From Rhodobacterales bacterium HKCCE3408 (lineage in GTDB: Bacteria > Pseudomonadota > Alphaproteobacteria > Rhodobacterales > Rhodobacteraceae), in the NCBI GenBank assembly GCA_015689705.1, contig WVSN01000013.1, positions 21,095 through 85,094 on the forward strand: a DNA stretch of 64,000 bases, in the 5' to 3' direction. The translations under genes and the position numbers were made by a program. Position 1 is the first letter of the stretch; each line of letters starts with the position of its first letter. Of the stretch, positions 58,489 through 64,000 are shown in pieces. The notes under the pieces are model-generated. The model did not search any database and was not told the DNA's origin. It worked only from the letters and a program-made list of their open reading frames with translations.

Positions 58489-59570
58489 CGCACCCGCTCC
58501 ACGACGAAATCGCTGTAGAAGAAGGCCTTATCCATCGCTTTGCCGGCCTCCTCGACCGTGCTCATGGTCTCGACCCGGTCGGCCAGCGCCGGCGGCACGC
58601 GGCGCGGCGCCATCATGTTCCAGTAGACCAGCCGGGCATAGGGCCGGGCCATCGACAGGCAGGATCGGTAGACCGCCTCGGCCGTGGGGGCGTCCATGTA
58701 TTCGAAGATGTCCGACAGGTTGAAGCCGTCGACCGACTCCGCAGGCACGGTCTCGATCGGCCCCAGATGCGGGGTGATCCGGTCGAGCCGCGAGCGGATG
58801 ATCTCGTAGGCCTCGGGCCGCCAGGCGAGCGGCAGGGCCTCGCCATGCGTTCCGGTCATGATCCAGTGCAGGTAAGGGTTCTGCGACGGGTCGGTGTCGA
58901 TGCCCGCGTGGCGGAGGCGGGCGAAGACGTGATCGGCGACCGAACCCTCGACGTGGTCGAAGAAGGCCGGGTCGCGGCCGAGCCGAGCCATCATGAAGCG
59001 CGAGAAAAAGACCCGGACGAGCAGCCGCCAGCGCCAGGTGTCAAAGCGGCGCTCGAAGAAGACGCGGCGTTCCTCGGGCGTCCGCGGCTCGAAGATCGCG
59101 GCGATGGTCCGGCGCGAATGAACGAGCGGCAGGACGTAGCGGGCGAAGAGGCGGAAGTAGCGCTCGAACTTGCCGACCCCGCCCGCGCCGTGGGCCACGA
59201 CCTGCGCGTCGAGCGACTGCCAGAAGGCGCGGGCCTCCTCCGGGCAGGCGCCGATGGCCCGCGACAGCAGTGCGCGGCGGCGCCTGCTCGGCCGCGAACC
59301 CATCAGCTCGAGGAACTCAGGCTGCGACAGCGTTTTCATCGCCCCGATCCGCAGGGCAAGGCAGTGGAGCTGCGCTGACGACAGATCGACCGCGTAGATC
59401 TGCGCGGGGTCCCTCAGCAGAAGCGCTAGCGCGTTGTCCCCGGCCGAGCAGATCGACACGAGTGTCCCACCCGCGACATCCCCGATCGAAGCATTCAGGA
59501 CGTCCGCATCCTCCCACAACTGCGCGTAGCGGATGCGGTCGAAGGCGGCGCGGGTCTCGATGCCGGTCAT
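58485..59570 (-). CDS. BtaA/DUF3419-like SAM aminocarboxypropyltransferase
   Basis: A 361-residue protein of the DUF3419 family, whose founding member BtaA transfers the 3-amino-3-carboxypropyl group of SAM to diacylglycerol. It starts MTGIETRAAFDRIRYAQLWEDADVL and has the SAM-binding region LVSICSAGDNALALLL with AVDLSSAQLHCL. It also has the middle blocks FERYFRLFARYVLPLVHSR and SVADHVFARLRHAGIDTDPSQNPYLHW, and the ending DGFNLSDIFEYMD with VYWNMM. It lacks any nearby btaB (N-methyltransferase), so it is probably not making betaine lipid. It overlaps the phosphotransferase-like gene upstream and the kinase-like gene downstream, placing it in a dedicated lipid-like pathway. Confidence 0.85.
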   Translation of the reverse strand: MTGIETRAAFDRIRYAQLWEDADVLNASIGDVAGGTLVSICSAGDNALALLLRDPAQIYAVDLSSAQLHCLALRIGAMKTLSQPEFLELMGSRPSRRRRALLSRAIGACPEEARAFWQSLDAQVVAHGAGGVGKFERYFRLFARYVLPLVHSRRTIAAIFEPRTPEERRVFFERRFDTWRWRLLVRVFFSRFMMARLGRDPAFFDHVEGSVADHVFARLRHAGIDTDPSQNPYLHWIMTGTHGEALPLAWRPEAYEIIRSRLDRITPHLGPIETVPAESVDGFNLSDIFEYMDAPTAEAVYRSCLSMARPYARLVYWNMMAPRRVPPALADRVETMSTVEEAGKAMDKAFFYSDFVVERVR

Positions 59571-61951
59571 GGCGTTTTCTCCACCCGGCCGGTCGCGCCG
59601 TCGACGGTCAGCGTCTCGCCCGAGGTCACCCAGTCGGTCGCGTCCGGGACGCCGACGACGCAGGGAATGCCGAGCTCGCGCGCCACGATGGCCGAATGGC
59701 TGAGCAACGAGCCGCGCTCGACGACGATGGCCGAGGCATTGGCGAAGACGGCGATCCAGCCGGGGTCGGTGTTGGCGGCGACGAGGATTTCGCCCGCGTT
59801 GAGGCTCTCGGTGCGCGGATCGCGGACGACGCGGGCCGTGGCGGTGACGCGACCGGCGGAGCATCCGGTACCCTGCCGGTCGGCGCCGGTCGCGGTGCGT
59901 TTCGGCGCGGCGGTGGGGGCCGCGACGCGGACCGGCCCGTCGATACGGATGCGGCGCGGCGGATCGGGGCGGGTTGCGGCGGCTTCGAGTTCTGATTTCC
60001 GAAGGCGGGCGAGGGCGGCAAGGTCGGTCGTCGCACCCGCCCCCTCGATCGCGCGGAGCGTCTCGGCGACCGTCAGGTGGAAGATATCCTCGGGCGAGTC
60101 GAGCCAGCCCCGGGCGTGGAATTCTCGTCCGATGGCGCGGAAGACGCGACGGGCATGGCCGAAGATGCGGGTGCGTTCGAAGCGCAGGTTTTCGCGGTCG
60201 CGGACCCGGGCGGCAGCCCATGTGGTGAGCGAGCGGGCGACGACGCGGCGGACGGGGTGGTCGGGGATGAGCCGGTTCCAGTCGGGCTCCGCGCGGTCCG
60301 GTGCGTGACAGGCGTCGCGCAGCGCGCCCGCGCGGATTGCGGCGAGAAGCGGGGCGGGATCCTCGGACAGCGGGATCGACTCGAGCTTCAGTTCCTCGGT
60401 GCAGCGGTCGCCGAACTTCGCGAGATAGGCGTCGATGTCGGCCGCGATGGCGGCGGGCACATGTCCTTCCGCCAGTTCGGCAACGGCGTCCGTCCCGCGC
60501 ACCGTCCCCGCCATGTCCGCGATCCGGCGCGCAGGTTCGGCCGAGACGATCCCACCCTGGCCGATCATGATGTCGTTGTGGAAGGCGAGCCCGTCTTCGC
60601 CGGCCCACCGCTCCAGCATCTTCCGGGTCGCACCGAAGCCGACCATGCAGAGAAAGTCGTTGACCAGCGGCGCGTCCCACCGATCGAGAAGCGCCGCCTC
60701 GATCCGTCGGTAGGTCGCGGCGAGGCCGGTCAGCGTGTCGGGCAGGGGCGCGGAGATCGCGGCGTCGAGGCGCGCCATAAACCGCCGCTTCGTGCGCGAC
60801 AGGAGAGCGGCCTGAACCGCGAGACCGAGGCCGACGCGGACCATCTGCGCCCAGGCGACCCCGCGGGCGAGACCTGTGGCCGGCGGCGGTGCGATGGCGT
60901 CGGTCAGGTCGGCCGGCAGCGGCTCGTCCACGCCCATCATGGTTTCCATGAAGTCGCGGTTAAGCGCGTAGCCGGGCAGCAGGGCGAGCGCGCGATACCA
61001 GTTGCCGAGGTTGTAGTAGACCCGGCCATCCACGCGGGTCAGCAGGTTGGCGAAAACCGCCGCGTTTTCGGCGATCGTCCCTGTGGACAGGCCGAGCAGG
61101 CGGACGAAGGAGCGGTAGACGCGGTCGTAGCAGTAGGACGCGAATGTGAAGGTCAAGGTGCTGACGAGGCCGGGATAACTCTCGATAATGTTGGAATTGT
61201 CCAACAGGGCCGGCGCGGGGTCCGGTTGTGGACAAGGACGCAGAGGGGTGGTGATCGGGCGGGACTGGAGAAGCAGCAGCCGGTCGCCGTCGAAAGCCCA
61301 TTCGATATCCTGCGGCGCGCCGAATTTCTTCTCCGCCCGGCGGGCAAGGGCGGCGACCTCTGCGGCCTCCTCTGGCGTCAGAACCTCGGGCTCCGAAGGG
61401 GCGGCAGGCTCGGCGCCGAGCACCCATGTCTCGCCGTCGATCTGTCCGTCGACGAGCTTTTCCGCCGTGCCGGAGGTGGCCGAGACGACCTGCAGATCGC
61501 GCCGGCCCGAGACCGGGTCGGCGGAGAACGCCACGCCGGCGGCGCGGGCGGGCACCATGCGCTGGACGACGACCGCGGGCAGGCTGCCATCGGCGATGCG
61601 CCTCTGCGCCCGGTACTCGGCGACGGACTCGGCAAGCCCCGATGCGCGGACGGCCTTCGCTGCCGCGGCCACGTCATTCGCCGCGACGTTGAGCTTCGTG
61701 GCGAACTGTCCTGCATGGCTGTCCGCCGCGCCGTCCTCGGCAGTGGCCGAGGAGCGGACAGCGTAGGGTCCGGGGCCGAGGGTCTTCAGCGCGTCCGTGA
61801 TATCCGTCGTCAGCCTGGTGCCGTCGAACGCCTCTTCAGGCAGGACGAAGAACTCCGGCACGTCGAAACCTGCCGCCACCGCGCGGGCCAGCGCTGCGCC
61901 CTTGCCGCCCGCGCGAGCGGGATCGGTGGCCTCGGCGCCGCGCAGGATCAT
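59567..61951 (-). CDS. rifampin-phosphotransferase-like dikinase (PPDK N-domain + swivelling His domain)
   Basis: A 794-residue enzyme. An ATP-grasp domain (PPDK_N; residues about 5-240) has KGAALARAVAAGFDVPEFFV and PYAVRSSATAEDGAADSHAGQF. The middle region (about 245-690) has no known domain. A C-terminal phosphohistidine domain has SHSAIVARELGIP with the phosphorylatable His at residue 752. The PEP/pyruvate-binding barrel of PpsA and PPDK is absent, so it resembles rifampin phosphotransferase in layout: ATP domain, substrate domain, His domain. Such enzymes use ATP and water or an acceptor to phosphorylate a small molecule through the His swivel. It overlaps both neighbours by ATGA. The substrate may be a prenyl-linked intermediate (inference). 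Confidence 0.82.
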   Translation of the reverse strand: MILRGAEATDPARAGGKGAALARAVAAGFDVPEFFVLPEEAFDGTRLTTDITDALKTLGPGPYAVRSSATAEDGAADSHAGQFATKLNVAANDVAAAAKAVRASGLAESVAEYRAQRRIADGSLPAVVVQRMVPARAAGVAFSADPVSGRRDLQVVSATSGTAEKLVDGQIDGETWVLGAEPAAPSEPEVLTPEEAAEVAALARRAEKKFGAPQDIEWAFDGDRLLLLQSRPITTPLRPCPQPDPAPALLDNSNIIESYPGLVSTLTFTFASYCYDRVYRSFVRLLGLSTGTIAENAAVFANLLTRVDGRVYYNLGNWYRALALLPGYALNRDFMETMMGVDEPLPADLTDAIAPPPATGLARGVAWAQMVRVGLGLAVQAALLSRTKRRFMARLDAAISAPLPDTLTGLAATYRRIEAALLDRWDAPLVNDFLCMVGFGATRKMLERWAGEDGLAFHNDIMIGQGGIVSAEPARRIADMAGTVRGTDAVAELAEGHVPAAIAADIDAYLAKFGDRCTEELKLESIPLSEDPAPLLAAIRAGALRDACHAPDRAEPDWNRLIPDHPVRRVVARSLTTWAAARVRDRENLRFERTRIFGHARRVFRAIGREFHARGWLDSPEDIFHLTVAETLRAIEGAGATTDLAALARLRKSELEAAATRPDPPRRIRIDGPVRVAAPTAAPKRTATGADRQGTGCSAGRVTATARVVRDPRTESLNAGEILVAANTDPGWIAVFANASAIVVERGSLLSHSAIVARELGIPCVVGVPDATDWVTSGETLTVDGATGRVEKTP

Positions 61952-62859
61952 GGCCGCGCCCCGAACAGAAGCGGCAGCAGGCCCGCCGCCGCGTAACAGG
62001 CGAAGACCCAGAGACCGGCGGCTAGATCGACGCGTTTCTCGGCCGCTTTGGTGGGGGCGGCGATGAACCCGCGCGCGACCCACAGGCAGCCGAGGGCGCC
62101 GAGCACTGTGACGACCGCGACCGGCCAGGTCGCCTTGGTCCGCACTCCCAGGACGACAAGGAGGACTGCGGCGACCAGGACACATCCAGCAAAGGCCCGC
62201 GCCGAGGCAGCCGGCCCCCAGAGCTTTGAATAGGTCTCCACGCCCGTCCGTTCGCTCTCGGGCGCCCATGTCTTGCGCCCGATTTCCAGCACGCAGCCAT
62301 TGACGAAGGAGAGGGCGAGGAAGCTCCAGATCCCCGCCGGCGGGCCGTCATGGGGACCCCATTCGAGGCTCGTGAGCAGGAGGTCGATCAGCGGCAGGAT
62401 CGCCATGTGGCTGACGAGATAGAGAACTGGCCGGGCCTTCAGCCATTCCGCGACGAAGAATTCCCGCAGCATGAGCAGGAACCAGATCCAGACCGCAAAC
62501 AGGACGAGGATCGTGGCGCCGGGCCGCAGGAGCGAGGCGACGACCGCCACGACCCCCGCGATCCCGGCCAGCCGGGCGAGCAGATCGAGCGAGACCAGCC
62601 CGCGGGGCACGGCACGTTCGGGCCGGTAGAGGCAGTCGTCGGCATAATCCTTGTGCTCGTCTGCGACGCGGAGCTGGAAGAACAGGATCATGCCGAGAAG
62701 GAAGGCGATGGCGTAGGGCAGGGGGCCTGGCAGCGGCCGGCCGGCAAGCACCGCGGAGATTGTGACGGCGGCGGCCGAGAAGACGGCCAGCAGCGGCACG
62801 GTGCGCGCCAGCGGAAACCGCTCCGCCTGATAGCGCCAGAGCCGGGCGGCGAGGCTCAT
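61948..62859 (-). CDS. UbiA family prenyltransferase
   Basis: A 303-residue membrane prenyltransferase with eight to nine helices. The first Asp-rich motif reads RVADEHKDYADDCLYRPERAVPRG (residues 64-87), with D67, D71 and D74-75 plus RxERxVPRG. The second motif is IGRKTWAPESERTGVETYSKLWG (about 200-222), where Glu replaces the second Asp pair, so its Mg2+ pocket is modified. It transfers a prenyl chain from a prenyl diphosphate to an acceptor, forming a C-C or C-O bond. Its start overlaps the HMG-CoA reductase stop and its stop overlaps the dikinase start. No ubiquinone or haem genes are adjacent. Confidence 0.85.
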   Translation of the reverse strand: MSLAARLWRYQAERFPLARTVPLLAVFSAAAVTISAVLAGRPLPGPLPYAIAFLLGMILFFQLRVADEHKDYADDCLYRPERAVPRGLVSLDLLARLAGIAGVVAVVASLLRPGATILVLFAVWIWFLLMLREFFVAEWLKARPVLYLVSHMAILPLIDLLLTSLEWGPHDGPPAGIWSFLALSFVNGCVLEIGRKTWAPESERTGVETYSKLWGPAASARAFAGCVLVAAVLLVVLGVRTKATWPVAVVTVLGALGCLWVARGFIAAPTKAAEKRVDLAAGLWVFACYAAAGLLPLLFGARP

Positions 62860-64000
62860 CGCTTGCGCGCCAGTTTCTCGTGCGCCCCGGCGAAATGGCC
62901 CGCCGCCATCGCCGCCACGATCGAGATCTCGCCGCAGAGGCAGAGCGCCGCCGCGATCTCGGCCAGCGCTGCGGCATGGCCGTCGCCTTTCAGCCCCATA
63001 AGCTCGAGGCAGGCGCGCTGCGTCGGGAGGCCGGTGCCGCCGCCGACCGTGCCGACGAGGATGTTGGGCAGAGTGACCGAACAGAAGATGCCGCCCTCGC
63101 GCGCCTCCATCCGGGTGAAGCCGACGGCGCTTTCCGCGACGCAGGCCGCGTCCTGCCCGGTCGCGATGTATAGCGCGGCCAGCCCGTTGGCGTAATGCGC
63201 CTGTGCGCCGAGCTGACCTGACAGAAGTGCCCCGAGATTGGCGATGCGGCCATAGTCGAGCATGTCGGGGACGGTCGTCCGCAGCACGCGCGCGACGACC
63301 TCGTCGGGCAGGACGACCGAGGCCGAGACCTTGCGCCCGCGCCCGGTCAGCGTGCCGAGGGTCGAGGCCTTCTTGTCGCCCGAGAAATTGCCCTCGACAT
63401 ACCAGCGCCGGATCGGCACCGGGCAATGCTCGGCGATGTGGCGGCAGAGCGCGTCGGTGGCGATCGTCACCATGTTCTGACCTGCCGCGTCGCCGGTCGT
63501 GTAGCGGCAGAGCAGGAAGACGATGTCGGTGTCGATGGCCGGTTCGAGCGAGACGAGCCTGCCGTGCCGCGTCGTCGCCTCGGCTGCGGCCTTGAGCGCC
63601 TCGGTGTTCTCCACGACCCAGTCGACCAGCCGGCCCGAGGACAGGAGGCCGTCGGTCACGAAGGCCGGCGTCCGCAGAACGCCCTCGTAGAGCACGGCGG
63701 TCGAGATGCCGCCGGCCGCGTTTGCCGCCATCGCCCCGCGCCCGTAGGACGCGACCAGCGCGGCCTCGGTCGTGGCGAGCGGGACGGGGTAGTCGCCCGC
63801 GGCGTTCAGGCCGTTGACGCGCAGCGGCCCGACGACGCCGACCGGCAGCGCCGCGGTGCCGATCATGTTCTCGATATTGGCCGAATAGACTGCCGGGTCG
63901 GCGGTGGCGAGCGCGGCCCGGGCCCCGGCATCGAGGCCGAGCGCGTCGTGGTAGTCGGCGAGGCTTTCGGTCGTGGCGCGGCGGCGCGGGCGGAAGGCCG
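62856..64000 (-). CDS. hydroxymethylglutaryl-CoA reductase, 3' part (5' end beyond the window)
   Basis: An open frame of at least 381 codons continues past the right edge of the window. It shows class I HMG-CoA reductase landmarks: ENMIGTAALPVGVVGPL with the catalytic Glu, TTGDAAGQNMVTIATDAL (dinucleotide loop), GNFSGDKKASTLG with the catalytic Lys, ATGQDAACVAESAV with the catalytic Asp, and AAGHFAGAHEKL with the His. All four catalytic positions are present. It makes mevalonate from HMG-CoA. Class I HMGR is unusual in this bacterial group, which mainly uses the MEP route. Being first in the visible part of a prenyl-lipid gene run, it may supply a dedicated precursor or reduce another 3-hydroxy-3-methylglutaryl-type thioester. 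Confidence 0.88.
   Translation of the reverse strand, partial: AFRPRRRATTESLADYHDALGLDAGARAALATADPAVYSANIENMIGTAALPVGVVGPLRVNGLNAAGDYPVPLATTEAALVASYGRGAMAANAAGGISTAVLYEGVLRTPAFVTDGLLSSGRLVDWVVENTEALKAAAEATTRHGRLVSLEPAIDTDIVFLLCRYTTGDAAGQNMVTIATDALCRHIAEHCPVPIRRWYVEGNFSGDKKASTLGTLTGRGRKVSASVVLPDEVVARVLRTTVPDMLDYGRIANLGALLSGQLGAQAHYANGLAALYIATGQDAACVAESAVGFTRMEAREGGIFCSVTLPNILVGTVGGGTGLPTQRACLELMGLKGDGHAAALAEIAAALCLCGEISIVAAMAAGHFAGAHEKLARKR

Noticed and set aside
59567..62269. longer dikinase frame (900 residues) upstream of 61951
   Set aside because: The extra N-terminus overlaps the UbiA gene in another frame. The ATP-grasp start MILRGAEATDPARAGGKGAA fits at 61951 with an ATGA overlap.
1..64000. 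CRISPR array, insertion sequence or prophage
   Set aside because: No regularly spaced repeats, no transposase or integrase motif and no phage structural gene were seen anywhere in the window.

Overview
The window is high-GC DNA typical of a Paracoccaceae/Roseobacter-type alphaproteobacterium. The evidence is the strong G/C third-position bias, long antisense shadow frames, many ATGA-type start/stop overlaps, a HemP + HDAC-like + DUF1178 core neighbourhood, liv, TctABC and TAXI-TRAP importers, and a ScfR-type regulator. No rRNA, CRISPR array, intact insertion sequence or integrase was seen. One tRNA gene (tRNA-Cys, GCA) is present.

Layout. (1) 1-5.7 kb: the 3' end of a small membrane protein gene, hemP, an HDAC-family deacetylase overlapping a glutathione peroxidase, a NUDIX hydrolase, a DUF1178 protein and an internally duplicated glycosyltransferase. 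(2) 5.8-13.6 kb, minus strand: a branched-chain-amino-acid-type ABC importer (binding protein, LivH, M, G, F), followed on the same strand by a MaoC/HTD2-like hydratase, a threonine-synthase-type PLP enzyme and an FMN 2-hydroxyacid dehydrogenase. (3) 13.8-16.9 kb: a tricarboxylate-type TctC-B-A importer, with a perfect 11-bp hairpin between tctC and tctB. (4) 16.9-23.5 kb: a dCache-HAMP protein with no output domain, converging on a two-gene beta-glucan synthase module (HlyD-like protein plus processive GT2) that resembles BgsBA/curdlan synthase, then three TadE/TadG-like pilus genes. (5) 23.8-27.7 kb: a quinone-stress type operon (glutathionyl-hydroquinone reductase, VOC protein, DoxX, Rossmann reductase) divergent from a LysR regulator. 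(6) 27.9-35.1 kb: a tandem-GT2 glycosyltransferase with two unknown proteins, a LytR_C-like membrane protein, and a D-lactate-dehydrogenase-type flavoprotein divergent from a TetR regulator. (7) 35.1-41.5 kb: an AT-richer island of glycan and methyltransferase genes (asparagine-synthetase-like, SAM methyltransferase, GT4, FkbM, TylF), lying against the 3' end of tRNA-Cys. (8) 41.6-55 kb: a ScfR regulator, nitroreductase, TauE permease and ThDP decarboxylase, divergent from a TAXI-TRAP importer, IclR regulator, amidohydrolase, aldehyde dehydrogenase, flavin monooxygenase and SDR. This looks like an uptake-plus-catabolism locus for an aromatic or 2-oxo acid.

(9) 55-64 kb: the most unusual part, a run of seven head-to-tail overlapping minus-strand genes. 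In transcription order they are a class I-type HMG-CoA reductase (5' end outside the window), a UbiA-type prenyltransferase, a rifampin-phosphotransferase-like swivelling-His dikinase, a BtaA/DUF3419 aminocarboxypropyltransferase-like protein, a dolichol/phytol-kinase-like membrane protein, a GNAT-like protein and a short AMP-forming ligase. Six overlapping junctions and this set of activities suggest a dedicated pathway for an unknown prenyl-linked lipid or small molecule. This is inference from families and context and has not been shown experimentally.
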